A stretch of 64,000 nucleotides of DNA from an uncultured Lactobacillus sp. (GCA_905204935.1 CAJLBJ010000002.1:39379-103378); one strand, 5' to 3'. Shown: positions 25,448 to 35,054, counted from the stretch's first letter. Program-made: numbers and translations. The notes: generated by a model not told the origin, from the letters alone.

Positions 25448-26707
25448 ATGAATCCAAAATTTAGTTTACAGATGCAACAAGAAGACTTTAATGAATTGAC
25501 GCCGATTCAAGCAGCTGTCTATGAGCCACTATCTAGTGGAAAAAATGTCTTAGGGCTAGCGCCAACGGGTTCAGGTAAAACTTTGGCTTATGCGTGGCCA
25601 TTACTTGAAAAATTACAACCTAAACAAGGTAGTCAGCTGTTGATTATTGCACCTTCTCAAGAATTAGGAGCTCAGTTAAATAACGTTTTAAGTCCCTGGG
25701 CTAAATTACTTGGCTTAAATACAATGTCAATTATTGGAGGCGCCAATGTTAAACGCCAAATCGAAAAGCTAAAAAAACGTCCTGAAGTAATCATTGGAAC
25801 CCCAGGACGCTTATTGAATTTGATTGCTGATAAAAAACTAAAGTTACACTTATTAAAAGCAATTGTTATCGATGAAGCTGATGAACTTTTAGGTCAAGAA
25901 GAAACTTTGACTGCTTGTCGTAAATTGGTGAGTTTTGCTCCAACCAATACACAGTTAGCCTTCTTTTCGGCAACTAAAGCACCTGTTTTAACAGAATTAG
26001 AGCGATGGTTTGGAGCAGAAGTTGAGATTTATGATGTTTATGGACAAAAACATCAGCAAGGTGAAATCATTCATTACTTAGTTGAAGTTCCAACACGTAA
26101 AAGAGTCGATGCTTTACGCAAATTAGCACATATGCCTGACTTTTATGGATTAGTGTTCTTTAAACAAAGTGCAACCTTAAATGAAACGGCTAAACGTTTG
26201 CAATATCACGGTGTTAAAATTGCAACTTTAACAAGTGAAGGACGCCAAACGCAACGTGCACAAGCTTTAAGTGCTTTGCGAAAGCGTGAAATTAAGCTCT
26301 TATTGACAACTGATTTAGCGGCACGTGGATTAGATATTGCCAAATTACCAGCAGTAGTCAACTTTGATTTACCCAAAGATACTAACACCTATATTCACCG
26401 TGTCGGACGAACCGGACGTATGGGACAAGATGGTGTGATCGTCAACTTGGGCAATGAACATGATTTGCGGATGTTTAAACAGTTAGTCAAAGACTTAGAT
26501 TATGATTTACGTCCAGGTTATCTTTATCAACAACACATTGTGGATGATTTAGAAACAGCAAAAGAACAATTAGCATCAGAAGTAGTAAAGAAAACTAAAG
26601 TTAAAGCCAAAGAAGCCAAGGCTATTCAAGAACCAGCAGTTAAAAAGCATAAGAAGAAACGCAAACGTGATCAAAAAAATAAAGGGATGCGCCGTAAAAA
26701 AGCTTAG
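25448..26707 (+). CDS. DEAD-box RNA helicase
   Basis: 419 residues. Q motif FNELTPIQAAVY, motif I PTGSGKT, motif Ia PSQELGAQ, motif II DEAD (VIDEADELL), motif III SAT, and motif VI HRVGRTGRMG are all present. Residues 375-419 form a lysine- and arginine-rich tail (KKHKKKRKRDQKNKG) that probably binds RNA. At this length it resembles the smaller Csh-type helicases used in ribosome assembly or cold adaptation rather than CshA. A hairpin terminator follows. Confidence 0.92.
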   Translation: MNPKFSLQMQQEDFNELTPIQAAVYEPLSSGKNVLGLAPTGSGKTLAYAWPLLEKLQPKQGSQLLIIAPSQELGAQLNNVLSPWAKLLGLNTMSIIGGANVKRQIEKLKKRPEVIIGTPGRLLNLIADKKLKLHLLKAIVIDEADELLGQEETLTACRKLVSFAPTNTQLAFFSATKAPVLTELERWFGAEVEIYDVYGQKHQQGEIIHYLVEVPTRKRVDALRKLAHMPDFYGLVFFKQSATLNETAKRLQYHGVKIATLTSEGRQTQRAQALSALRKREIKLLLTTDLAARGLDIAKLPAVVNFDLPKDTNTYIHRVGRTGRMGQDGVIVNLGNEHDLRMFKQLVKDLDYDLRPGYLYQQHIVDDLETAKEQLASEVVKKTKVKAKEAKAIQEPAVKKHKKKRKRDQKNKGMRRKKA

Positions 26708-26749
26708 CTAAATGTTACGCAATGTTATTTTGATACAAAATAATCTTTG

Positions 26750-26801
26750 AAAAAAATCACTCAAAAGTAGAACTGTAAGTTTTGCCTTTGAGTGATTTTT
26801 T
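26750..26801 (+). terminator. Terminator after the DEAD-box helicase gene
   Basis: AAAAATCACTCAAA / TTTGAGTGATTTTTT arms around a 21-nt loop. Confidence 0.85.
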
Positions 26802-26881
26802 ATTAATTAAAGGGTGATAATTTAAAAAGTAGTTGAAATGCTGCGAATTTGGTGATTGAAGCCTTGCACTTCTAAGATAAA

Positions 26882-26909
26882 TTGACTATACTAAAAAGAG
26901 CTGTATATA
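26882..26909 (+). promoter_or_regulatory. tRNA-Arg promoter
   Basis: TTGACT (26882-26887), 16-nt spacer, TATATA (26904-26909), 8 nt before the mature 5' end of the tRNA. Confidence 0.65.
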
Positions 26910-26917
26910 GCTTTTTT

Positions 26918-26991
26918 GCGTTTGTAGCTCAGCTGGATAGAGCAACCGCCTCCTAAGCGGTAGGTCATCGGTTCAAATCCGATCAAGCGCA
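26918..26991 (+). tRNA. tRNA-Arg (anticodon CCU)
   Basis: Complete cloverleaf: acceptor GCGTTTG/CAAGCGC (one G-T), D stem GCTC/GAGC, anticodon stem ACCGC/GCGGT with loop CTCCTAA giving anticodon CCU for the rare Arg codon AGG, and T stem ATCGG/CCGAT with TTCAAAT loop. Discriminator A; the CCA end is not encoded. No direct repeat of its 3' end or integrase was seen nearby. Confidence 0.96.
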
Positions 26992-27001
26992 TCTAAATTA
27001 A

Positions 27002-27042
27002 AAAGAAGTATGTTGTAAAATTTACAACGTACTTCTTTTTTT
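27002..27042. terminator. Bidirectional terminator between tRNA-Arg and the CLC gene
   Basis: GAAGTATGTTGTAAA / TTTACAACGTACTTC arms (one mismatch) with a following T-run. It overlaps the stop codon of the CLC gene on the minus strand. Confidence 0.88.
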
Positions 27043-28284
27043 CTTGTTAAGATAAGTTTCGATTGCTTTAGCAAAGAAAATGGCGCTACAAGCACTTAAA
27101 CCCAGAGGCAAAAAAGCTGAAGTATTTAAGTGACAAACTTCAAATAACATAAACAATGCCATTAATGGGGCATGCTGGGTAGCGGTTAAAAAACCAACCG
27201 CGCCGATTAAAGCAATTTGAGGTAGATAAATTTGACCAAAGAGTTGATAATAGCCAAGGCCAAATAAAATACCAAAACAAGCACCTGCTGCAATTGAAGG
27301 AGTCAACGTGCCACCATAAGCTCCAGCATAAAGGGATAAACATGTAATTAATAATTTACTAATAATTCCAAAACACATTAACCAAATTAAATGTTCTGTA
27401 TTTAAAGAACTATTAAAAGCTAGTTGCGCCAATCCACGACCATTTCCCATAATTTGTGGAAAAAAGCTTGCAACACTTCCTGTTAAAAGTGCAACTAAAG
27501 GCAAACTTACAAGAACTCTTTTAGAGGTAATTTTTTGTTGGCCTGCGCGTTGCATCCATTGGCGGAAAATACCACCAATAATGCCCATTATTGCTCCTAA
27601 TATGAGCGCTAAAGGTAACAGACAAAGTTCAAAATTTTTTGTACTTATAAGATAATATGGACTAAATCCTTTCTCTAAGCCACCGATACTGGCAGCAATA
27701 ATAGCCATTGGTAAACTAACTATGATTGCTTTAGGGGTAATTTTTTTGTAGAGTAATTCTAAGCAAAAAAGCATTCCAGTAATTGGTGCTAAATAAACTC
27801 CAGCAAAACCAGCACCAGCAGCTGCAGCAATTAGCAATTTTTGTTCGTCAGCTGTTAAAGTTTTAGGATTAAGTGTTGTTAGTTTTTGAGCAAACATTGC
27901 ACCAAGTTCACGAGGAGCTAATTCACGGCCAACGCTTCCACCTACACTAACATAAAAAATTTGAGTGAAAGCATGGATAATTGTGGTAAAAAACCCCATT
28001 TGGCTACCGGTTAAAGCTTGTTTAATTGAAGTTGGACGTTTTTTTCGTTGTAAAAGATACCAGATGAAAGCCGCAATAATTCCGCCAATAAAGACTGAAA
28101 GTAAGCGATTTGTAGGTGAAATCAAGGTACTTACAGGAAATGAACTAGTTTCATGGAATTTTAAAAAAAGTTGTTCGAAAAAGATTAAAAATTTGTCTAA
28201 CGCAATTGCACTAAGACCGATTAATATACCTAAAATCAAAGTATAAGTTCCTAAAATAAGTTGTTTTTTAGTAATTATATTCAT
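27022..28284 (-). CDS. CLC-family chloride channel/antiporter
   Basis: 420 residues from the ATG at 28284, which has GGAGG 7 nt upstream; an in-frame ATG at 28308 would put that site inside the gene. About ten membrane helices are visible. The selectivity motif is GGSVGRELAP, containing the gating Glu but reading GREL where most CLC exchangers have GREGP. The GAYGGTLTPSIAAG segment corresponds to the GxFxP motif. The GSGIP motif is not evident (ALTGSQMG occupies the region). It likely moves an anion, with or without protons; the motif changes leave chloride specificity open. Confidence 0.85.
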   Translation of the reverse strand: MNIITKKQLILGTYTLILGILIGLSAIALDKFLIFFEQLFLKFHETSSFPVSTLISPTNRLLSVFIGGIIAAFIWYLLQRKKRPTSIKQALTGSQMGFFTTIIHAFTQIFYVSVGGSVGRELAPRELGAMFAQKLTTLNPKTLTADEQKLLIAAAAGAGFAGVYLAPITGMLFCLELLYKKITPKAIIVSLPMAIIAASIGGLEKGFSPYYLISTKNFELCLLPLALILGAIMGIIGGIFRQWMQRAGQQKITSKRVLVSLPLVALLTGSVASFFPQIMGNGRGLAQLAFNSSLNTEHLIWLMCFGIISKLLITCLSLYAGAYGGTLTPSIAAGACFGILFGLGYYQLFGQIYLPQIALIGAVGFLTATQHAPLMALFMLFEVCHLNTSAFLPLGLSACSAIFFAKAIETYLNKKKRSTL

Positions 28285-28379
28285 TGTTTGCCTCCATTTT
28301 TCCTTCAAAAACTAGTCTATCAAAAAAAACAACGATTTTATAGAGTTAAGATATACTAAAATGAATAATTGATATATGT

Positions 28380-28424
28380 AAAAAAATAAAGAGAAGGTCT
28401 ATTAACGTAGACTTTCTCTTTATT
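28380..28424 (-). terminator. Terminator after pepS
   Basis: Minus-strand hairpin AATAAAGAGAAAGTCTA / TAGACCTTCTCTTTATT followed by TTTT, about 55 nt beyond the pepS stop. Confidence 0.82.
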
Positions 28425-28478
28425 AGTGTTGCACCGATAATAGAAGTATATCTATTTTACAGTGAGCTTATTTAACGA

Positions 28479-29714
28479 TTATGCCCAATCGCCGTTTCTA
28501 AAGACTGGAACACGTGTGCCGTCTTCTTTGATACCATCGATATCCATGTCGGCAGAACCGACCATAAAATCGACGTGAGTTTGACTTAAGTTAAGACCGT
28601 GTGCCTTTAATTCTTCATCATTCATCTTTGTGCCACCTTCGAGGTTGAATGGATAAGCAGCCCCTAAGGCTAAGTGATCGCTAGCATTTTCATCAAATAA
28701 GGTGTTAAAGAAGATGATACCTGATTGTGAGATTGGTGATGGATCTGGCACTAAGGAAACTTCACCTAATGAGCGTGCACCTTCATCGATTTCTAAGAGA
28801 TGATCTAAGACTTCTTGACCTTTCTTAGCGGTTGCTTCGATGATGCGGCCGTCTTTGAAGGTAAATTTCATATCTTCTAAGATGCTACCAGCATAGCTTA
28901 ATGGTTTGGTTGAAGTGATATAACCATCGATCCGACGGCAATCAGCAGAAGTGAAGACTTCTTCGGTTGGCATGTTAGCCATAAATTCAACGCCTTCTGG
29001 AGTAAAGCTACCAGCACCTTCCCAAAGATGACCTTTAGGCAAACCAATCGTGATGTCTGTAACAGGTGAAGTGTAGTGTAAGGCAACAAATTGTTCTTTA
29101 GTCAACCAAGCTGCTTTTTCGCGCAATTTTTGATCGTGTTCTTTCCAAGCTTGGATTGGATCTGGAGTATTGATGCGGGTAGTCTTGAAGATTTCTTCCC
29201 ATAAACGATCGGCAGCTTTTTGGCCTTTTAATTCAGGGAAAACTTTTTCGGCCCATTCAACTCCGGCTGCAGAAACCACAGTCCAGCTTAAATCGTTGTT
29301 TTGAGTAGCTTTACGTACGATGTTTAAAGCTTTACCAGTAGCAGCTTGGTTAGTTGCGATACGTTGTTGATCAACACCAGCAAAACCATTTGGATCTTCA
29401 GAAACTACAGAGATACGTGCAGCTTTTTTAGCTACGATGTATTCAGCTTCTTTAACCAAGTATTCAGGGACATTTTCTAGGCGTTCTTGGCTAGCAAATT
29501 CTAAGAATTGACGTGAAGTAAATGTGTCATTCCATTTAACAATAACTTCACCAGCACCAGCTTTATAAGCTTCTTTAACCAATAAGCGTGCTAATTGTGT
29601 TTGATCAACAGAGATGTAGATGACTACAGCTTGACCTTTTTGAACGTTGACACCGACTTTAACAATTAATTCAGCATATTTTTGTAATTTTTCGGCAAAA
29701 TTAGCGATAGACAT
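28479..29714 (-). CDS. pepS: Aminopeptidase PepS (peptidase family M29)
   Basis: 411 residues, the usual size of M29 aminopeptidases. The metal-site region is recognisable in the C-terminal half: MANMPTEEVFTSADCRRIDG, DEGARSLGEVSLVPD and FDENASDHLALGAAYPF, and near the end HVDFMVGSADMDIDG. It removes N-terminal residues from peptides in the cytoplasm, as part of nitrogen acquisition from oligopeptides. AGGAGG precedes the ATG. It diverges from the epimerase gene and ends in its own terminator, so it is monocistronic. Confidence 0.92.
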   Translation of the reverse strand: MSIANFAEKLQKYAELIVKVGVNVQKGQAVVIYISVDQTQLARLLVKEAYKAGAGEVIVKWNDTFTSRQFLEFASQERLENVPEYLVKEAEYIVAKKAARISVVSEDPNGFAGVDQQRIATNQAATGKALNIVRKATQNNDLSWTVVSAAGVEWAEKVFPELKGQKAADRLWEEIFKTTRINTPDPIQAWKEHDQKLREKAAWLTKEQFVALHYTSPVTDITIGLPKGHLWEGAGSFTPEGVEFMANMPTEEVFTSADCRRIDGYITSTKPLSYAGSILEDMKFTFKDGRIIEATAKKGQEVLDHLLEIDEGARSLGEVSLVPDPSPISQSGIIFFNTLFDENASDHLALGAAYPFNLEGGTKMNDEELKAHGLNLSQTHVDFMVGSADMDIDGIKEDGTRVPVFRNGDWA

Positions 29715-29803
29715 AAGAAGAACCTCCTATAAAAGTAAAATTATGATAACTAAATGATAGCATAATTAGCATTAAATGTGTTAATTAATCTTAGGACAGT
29801 TGC

Positions 29804-29832
29804 TTAACAAAGTCTAGTAACTTTGGTATACT
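29804..29832 (+). promoter_or_regulatory. Promoter of the UDP-GlcNAc 2-epimerase gene
   Basis: TTAACA (29804-29809), 17-nt spacer, TATACT (29827-29832) with an extended TGG before the -10. Confidence 0.65.
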
Positions 29833-29867
29833 CAACAAGAAAGCATTCCAAAATAGTGAGGAAAACT

Positions 29868-30980
29868 ATGCGAAAAATCAAAGTAATGACGGTTTTTGGA
29901 ACACGACCAGAAGCAATTAAAATGGCACCTGTCGTTTTAGAATTAAAGAAACAACAAGATAAATTTGAAGCAATTACTGTTGTGACGGCGCAACATCGGC
30001 AAATGCTTGATCAAGTGTTAGCTATTTTTAAAATTACACCGGATTATGATTTAAATATTATGCATCAACGTCAAACTTTAAATGATATTACAGTTGCAGT
30101 CTTACAACAATTAGATGCTATTATTAAAGAAACTAAGCCAGATATCATTTTGGTTCATGGCGATACAACGACAACTTTTGCAGCTAGTCTAGCAGCCTTT
30201 TATAATCAAGTTGCAATCGGGCATGTTGAAGCAGGCTTGCGGACATGGAATAAGTATTCGCCTTATCCTGAAGAGATGAATCGGCAGTTGACTGATGTGT
30301 TAAGTGATTTATATTTTGCGCCAACAAGTCAAAGTCAACAAAATTTATTATTAGAAAATCATCCAAAAGAAAATATCTATGTTACAGGTAATACGGCGAT
30401 AGATGCGTTGCAATATACTGTGGTTAAAGATTATCAACATCCAATTTTGGAAAACTTAGCACCTGATAAGCGCTTGATTTTGGTGACAATGCATCGGCGT
30501 GAAAATCAAGGTGAGCCGATGCGCCAAGTGTTTAAAGCGATTAAAGAGGTTGTCTTGGCTAATCAAGATATTGAAGTCGTCTATCCGGTTCATTTAAGCC
30601 CAAGCGTGCAAGCTGTGGCACATGAAATTTTTAATGATGTTGCTCAAGTTCATTTAATTGAGCCACTTGATGTCGTTGATTTTCATAATTTAGCTGCGCG
30701 CAGTTATTTTATTATGAGTGATTCAGGTGGGGTGCAAGAAGAAGCGCCATCGTTAGGGAAACCCGTGTTAGTTTTACGTGATACAACAGAACGGCCAGAA
30801 GGCATTGCAGCGGGAACGTTAAAATTAGTTGGGACAAATCCAACAGAAGTTAAACGCCAAATGCAACATTTATTAGATGATCAAGTTGCCTATGAAAAGA
30901 TGGCCCAAGCCCAAAATCCATATGGTGATGGCAAGGCAGCTCAAAAAATTTTGGCAGCTATCGTTAAACATTTTAGCTAG
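29868..30980 (+). CDS. mnaA: UDP-N-acetylglucosamine 2-epimerase (non-hydrolysing)
   Basis: 370 residues from ATG 29868, with GAGG 7 nt upstream; a GTG-initiated longer reading at 29823 overlaps the -10 and is rejected. Motifs of the family: VFGTRPEAIKMAPVV at the N-terminus, VHGDTTTTFAASLAAFY, HVEAGLRTWNKYSPYPEEMNR, and DSGGVQEEAPSLGKPVLVLRDTTERPE split across the nucleotide-binding pocket. It converts UDP-GlcNAc to UDP-ManNAc for wall teichoic acid linkage or polysaccharide synthesis. No wall-polymer genes directly adjoin it. Confidence 0.94.
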   Translation: MRKIKVMTVFGTRPEAIKMAPVVLELKKQQDKFEAITVVTAQHRQMLDQVLAIFKITPDYDLNIMHQRQTLNDITVAVLQQLDAIIKETKPDIILVHGDTTTTFAASLAAFYNQVAIGHVEAGLRTWNKYSPYPEEMNRQLTDVLSDLYFAPTSQSQQNLLLENHPKENIYVTGNTAIDALQYTVVKDYQHPILENLAPDKRLILVTMHRRENQGEPMRQVFKAIKEVVLANQDIEVVYPVHLSPSVQAVAHEIFNDVAQVHLIEPLDVVDFHNLAARSYFIMSDSGGVQEEAPSLGKPVLVLRDTTERPEGIAAGTLKLVGTNPTEVKRQMQHLLDDQVAYEKMAQAQNPYGDGKAAQKILAAIVKHFS

Positions 30981-31046
30981 TTAAGTGAACCTTAACATTT
31001 AATGAAAATTAGGAGTACTAGAAATTCTATTATCCCAGTAAAATTC

Positions 31047-31097
31047 AAAAAGCACAGATTTATGAAAGATAAGATTTCATAGATCTGCGCTTTTTTT
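31047..31097. terminator. Bidirectional terminator between mnaA and the YfhO gene
   Basis: Long hairpin with outer arms AAAAGC and GCGCTTTTTTT and inner ATGAAA/TTTCAT, flanked by A and T runs. Confidence 0.85.
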
Positions 31098-33972
31098 AGT
31101 TAGTGTTTTTATAAAATTTAATTTTAAAACGTTCTAATAGCCAACAAAGCAAAGTTAAAATAATGCCAAGCAAACTGATTTTAGCACCTAAAAGTAAGCC
31201 AGGTGTCTGATAACTAAAGGTTACTTGATGTTTACCAGCATTAAGTTTTACACCGATAAAAGCCTGATTAGTTTTTAAGACCGGCACCTTTTGACCATCA
31301 ACGTTAGCCGTCCACCCTTTAGAATATGGAATTGAAGAAGTCAAGATACCAGCTGAAGTAGTCGTGATGTTTCCGCTAACTTGATTGGTTTTAAAGGTTA
31401 AGTCTTGTAAAGCATTTTGCTGAATTTTTTGGACTTCCTTAGTATAGGTTTGGTTTAGTGGAATAGCGACAACTTTTAGTTTAAAATGATATGTTCCTAA
31501 TTTAGACGGTGTTAGTTTTAAACTAGTAGGTAAGCCATCGTTAAAATAACCGATATTCATCGTGGTGTCTTTAACAACTTTATAAAAAGATAAAGCACTT
31601 TGCTTAGGTTGGGTAATTTTTTCAGTACCTAGATTTGAAGTAACACTCAAAGAAAAACTATTATCAGGCGAGCCTTGCAAGATACTTGTCCGTAGATATT
31701 TGTAAGAAGCAAGGCTACTATTGCTTGCTAAAAATCCTTTGGTTAAATCGTTTGTTTCTTTTTGAGTTTCAAGTTTAACTTGTTTATCTAAGCTAAATGG
31801 TTGATAACTAATATCACTTAATTCTAGATGCAATTCGCTTGATTTTAGCAAGTTTAAAGTTGCTTGATCGTCTGGTAATTGTAAGATAATTTGATATGTT
31901 TCAGCAGGATCTTCTTTAGTTAAAGAGCTTGGATCAACGAGATTGCCACGACTAGAAATGATTTGATAGTCTAAATCAATTACTTGCTTTGTTAAATTTG
32001 CTTGTGTCAAAGAATGTGCAATTTGTTTGTCAACAACTACACCGCTAGCTAAGGCTCGCTCTTTTTGTGAAGAAGAAAGCTTAGCATATTGTTTTGGTGT
32101 GATAACTCTATTTTGGAAGTAAACCAAAGGAAAAGCATTATCCGTGGAAAACATCCGAACTTGTTGATCTTTAGAAGTTTGCTGATTAATATCACTAACT
32201 TTGCGAGTTGCCTTAGTTAACGTATAGTCAGCAGGAATCTTGTCATCATTTGGTTGATTAAGTTGATTAAATAGATATTTAACACCTAAAAAGTTATTCA
32301 AGATTGTTCGATCATCAATTTGAGCTAACGGAATATTGGCTTCATATTGTAAATTTTGCATATTATTGGCAAAAATGCCGACAAATTTATTTTGAATTGA
32401 ATAATACGAGCTGATTTGATTGACCGAACTGTTTAAGGCGTTATGCAAGTGATAATTTGCGCCTAAATCATAATTTTGACTGGTGGTTGAAACACGATAT
32501 TGATCGGTAGCAGTCAAATCTTGGTCTAAACCAAAGAATCGGTTAGTTTGTAACTTATCATAAGCTCCAGTAGCTAACATCTCATCAGAATAACCACCAT
32601 TATAAGGTGCTTCATAATAAAGTGCATTTAAACAAACGTTAGCCAAGATAATTAATAACAGCGCCTTTTGGTTATCACCAAAAAAGTTTTGTTTGGCAAG
32701 ATAAATTCCACCTAGACTGATAAATAAAAACAGCATCGGAATGAAAAGTTTTTCATCACTTTGAAAGTAATAAATAGCACTGCAAATAGCGGTATAGATA
32801 AGCAAACTAAAAGTAAAGTAGCGTAACATTTTAGGACTGAGACTTTTGATTTTGCTTAATAATAGACAAACGCTCAAAGAAACGGGTAAAACCAACATTA
32901 AGGTCCAACGATTTGAGGGTGACATCATACCGTTAAAAAATGCACCAAAACATGGGAAAGCCAACATGACTAAGCTTAGACCAAAGACACTAGTTAAAAG
33001 TGGATATGTTTTAGCTTTGGCCAAAACGTATAAAATGGCAAAAAAGCTGATACTTGCAAAACCTAAAGCACTCCAAAAGTAAAAATCACGGTTACCACCA
33101 TTGATTAATTGTGAAGGTAAGGCTAAATAATAATAGAGTGGATAAACCTTCAAACCATTAGCAAAAGTAGTAGCACTGCGCGTCGAATTAGTTACTGCTA
33201 AGATTTCAGGAATTAACATAATAGCACTCATTAGTAAGCTTAAAATAGTTGCTAAGGCTAACTTAGCTATCATCTTAGGCCAATCTTTTTGTTGACGATA
33301 ATAAATAAAAAAACGCAACACAAGATAAATAAAGGCACCAATTCCTAAAACAAAGGCAAAATAGTAATTGCTAAGCAACATCCAAGTAAAAATAAAGGTT
33401 AAAAACCAATGACTTTTACCTTGTAAAATGCGCTCGATACCTACGATTAATAGCGGAAATAAAATAAAAGGTGTAGTAAAAAAAGGCTGTGCAATATTTG
33501 AATACAATAAAAATGCATTAAATAAGTAAACCAATGCACCACTGACAATGATTTTTTGGCTGAAATTAAAATGGCGTGCCAAAAAACAAAAGGCTAAACC
33601 AGCACAGTATAAACGAAAAACAATCAAACATTGATAGCCCAAAACAACTTTGCTAGCAGGAAATAAGATAATCAGATATGAAAAAATATCTCCTAAAGAA
33701 TAATACGAATAAACTTGAAAAGTATCACTACCCAAGCCCATTTTAAAAGACCATTGTTCGAGTGGTTCAAAGGGATGATGTAAAAAATCCAAAACGGCAC
33801 TGCGGAAATTTTGTAATAACGGTAAGTGTTGATTGGCTCCATCAAGATACCAAATTAATTCATGTCCGGTAATTAAGTAAGTTCCATACACAAAAAAAGC
33901 CACAACTAAAAACGCTAATGTATAGTTTAAATAAACTTTGGAACTTGTTTTTTGTTTGAATGAAAAGTACAC
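31096..33972 (-). CDS. YfhO-family membrane glycosyltransferase-like protein
   Basis: 958 residues starting at a GTG (33972) preceded by GGGAGG; an upstream ATG at 33990 sits before the ribosome-binding site. The N-terminal half has about a dozen membrane helices in the GT-C style, with the acidic YLDGANQHLPLL segment in the first extracellular loop. A large extracellular domain (about 470-920) and a final helix (about 925-945) follow. In Bacillus and Listeria YfhO homologues are needed for glycosylation of lipoteichoic or wall teichoic acid, acting with a GtrA-type flippase. A GtrA gene lies 77 nt upstream, in the same orientation, which supports that role. Confidence 0.85.
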   Translation of the reverse strand: MYFSFKQKTSSKVYLNYTLAFLVVAFFVYGTYLITGHELIWYLDGANQHLPLLQNFRSAVLDFLHHPFEPLEQWSFKMGLGSDTFQVYSYYSLGDIFSYLIILFPASKVVLGYQCLIVFRLYCAGLAFCFLARHFNFSQKIIVSGALVYLFNAFLLYSNIAQPFFTTPFILFPLLIVGIERILQGKSHWFLTFIFTWMLLSNYYFAFVLGIGAFIYLVLRFFIYYRQQKDWPKMIAKLALATILSLLMSAIMLIPEILAVTNSTRSATTFANGLKVYPLYYYLALPSQLINGGNRDFYFWSALGFASISFFAILYVLAKAKTYPLLTSVFGLSLVMLAFPCFGAFFNGMMSPSNRWTLMLVLPVSLSVCLLLSKIKSLSPKMLRYFTFSLLIYTAICSAIYYFQSDEKLFIPMLFLFISLGGIYLAKQNFFGDNQKALLLIILANVCLNALYYEAPYNGGYSDEMLATGAYDKLQTNRFFGLDQDLTATDQYRVSTTSQNYDLGANYHLHNALNSSVNQISSYYSIQNKFVGIFANNMQNLQYEANIPLAQIDDRTILNNFLGVKYLFNQLNQPNDDKIPADYTLTKATRKVSDINQQTSKDQQVRMFSTDNAFPLVYFQNRVITPKQYAKLSSSQKERALASGVVVDKQIAHSLTQANLTKQVIDLDYQIISSRGNLVDPSSLTKEDPAETYQIILQLPDDQATLNLLKSSELHLELSDISYQPFSLDKQVKLETQKETNDLTKGFLASNSSLASYKYLRTSILQGSPDNSFSLSVTSNLGTEKITQPKQSALSFYKVVKDTTMNIGYFNDGLPTSLKLTPSKLGTYHFKLKVVAIPLNQTYTKEVQKIQQNALQDLTFKTNQVSGNITTTSAGILTSSIPYSKGWTANVDGQKVPVLKTNQAFIGVKLNAGKHQVTFSYQTPGLLLGAKISLLGIILTLLCWLLERFKIKFYKNTN

Positions 33973-34049
33973 AAAAAAACCTCCCTTCATCGTATTTTAC
34001 CTAAAATTAGATTAAAAAGACAATAAAGCGAAGTTTTTTAAGAATTTTC

Positions 34050-34466
34050 TTAAGAACGATCCTTGAAAATAAATAGTTTACTAAAAAGATAGTTTAATAA
34101 AACGATAACGACTTGATCGATTAGTTTTGTTAAATTGCTGTTGAGGGCTAAAAGCGAAACCCCAACATACATGATGGCAGCATCGAAGAAAAAAGAAACA
34201 ATCCGATAAAAGAAAAACCACCACATTTCAACTAAAAATGCCTTAATTGTAGGTGTCTTTGATTCAAAAACCCAAAGTTTGTTAGTAACAAAGGCAAATA
34301 ATACCGAAATAAACCAGGCAATAAAATTAGCAATCTGATAATAGATGCCCAATTTGGTATCAAAAATATAAAAGGTTATTAAATTTACTAAGGTTGTTAG
34401 TCCACCAAAGAAAAGGTAAGCCAAGACACTTTTATACTTGATAAATAAATCTTTAATTGTTTCCAT
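34050..34466 (-). CDS. GtrA-family membrane protein
   Basis: 138 residues with four membrane helices (about 13-30, 38-60, 78-100, 108-130) and the C-terminal LIDQVVIVLLNYLFSKLFIF pattern typical of GtrA/GtcA. Such proteins flip undecaprenyl-phosphate-linked sugars for cell-envelope glycosylation. Its ATG overlaps the flavodoxin stop codon (TAATG), so translation is coupled. It lies directly upstream of the yfhO-like gene. A paralogue is encoded at 44527-44976. Confidence 0.87.
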   Translation of the reverse strand: METIKDLFIKYKSVLAYLFFGGLTTLVNLITFYIFDTKLGIYYQIANFIAWFISVLFAFVTNKLWVFESKTPTIKAFLVEMWWFFFYRIVSFFFDAAIMYVGVSLLALNSNLTKLIDQVVIVLLNYLFSKLFIFKDRS

Positions 34467-34918
34467 TAGATTCCAGCACTCTTAACTAATTCATTAGCGA
34501 AATTTTCAAGTTTTTCGATGTCTTCTGGACTATCAGGAGCGAGGTTGATTTTTACATTAGCTGCTCCTTTAGTTGCTTTGGTTTGAGCAAAAGCTTGATC
34601 AAATTTATCAACAGCCATACCGTAGTATTCACCATAAAAATCATCTCCAGAACCAGCGACTCCATAGATTTTGCCACTTAAATCAGCTTCTTGTAAATCT
34701 TCAAAAAAGTCTAAACCTTCATCTGGTAAACTACCTTCATCATAAGTGTATGAACAAACGATACAAATATCGGCATCTTCAAAGTCACTAACATCAGCTT
34801 GCGAAATTTCAGTCATTGAAACTTCAAGGCCTCTTTCTTCTAAAGTATCAGCGATAATGCTTGCAATATCTTCGTTGTTTCCTGTAATAGTCGCATAAAC
34901 AATTTTGGCTGTAGCCAT
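34466..34918 (-). CDS. Flavodoxin
   Basis: 150 residues. The FMN phosphate loop is ATITGNNEDIA at residues 9-19, and the YTYDEGSLPDEG and GSGDDFYGEYYG segments form the two isoalloxazine-binding loops. This is a short-to-medium chain flavodoxin acting as a low-potential electron carrier in the cytoplasm. It is the first gene of a flavodoxin-GtrA-YfhO run on the minus strand, an odd pairing of redox and envelope genes. The start has AAGAAGG upstream. Confidence 0.93.
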   Translation of the reverse strand: MATAKIVYATITGNNEDIASIIADTLEERGLEVSMTEISQADVSDFEDADICIVCSYTYDEGSLPDEGLDFFEDLQEADLSGKIYGVAGSGDDFYGEYYGMAVDKFDQAFAQTKATKGAANVKINLAPDSPEDIEKLENFANELVKSAGI

Positions 34919-34995
34919 TAAAAAACCTTCTTTCTTTATATCTCGTGTATTAGTATAACATAAGACGATGAAAAGTAGTTGAATGTGGCAAAAAT

Positions 34996-35023
34996 TTGCA
35001 TAACGGTAAGGATAAGTTATAAT
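34996..35023 (+). promoter_or_regulatory. map promoter
   Basis: TTGCAT (34996-35001), 16-nt spacer, TATAAT (35018-35023), 32 nt before the map ATG. Confidence 0.75.
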
Positions 35024-35054
35024 TAGTAGGGATTAATTAATTGGAGGATTTAAA

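Noticed and set aside
26918..26991. tRNA-Arg as the attachment site of an integrated element
   Set aside because: No integrase, no direct repeat of the tRNA 3' end and ordinary core genes on both sides.
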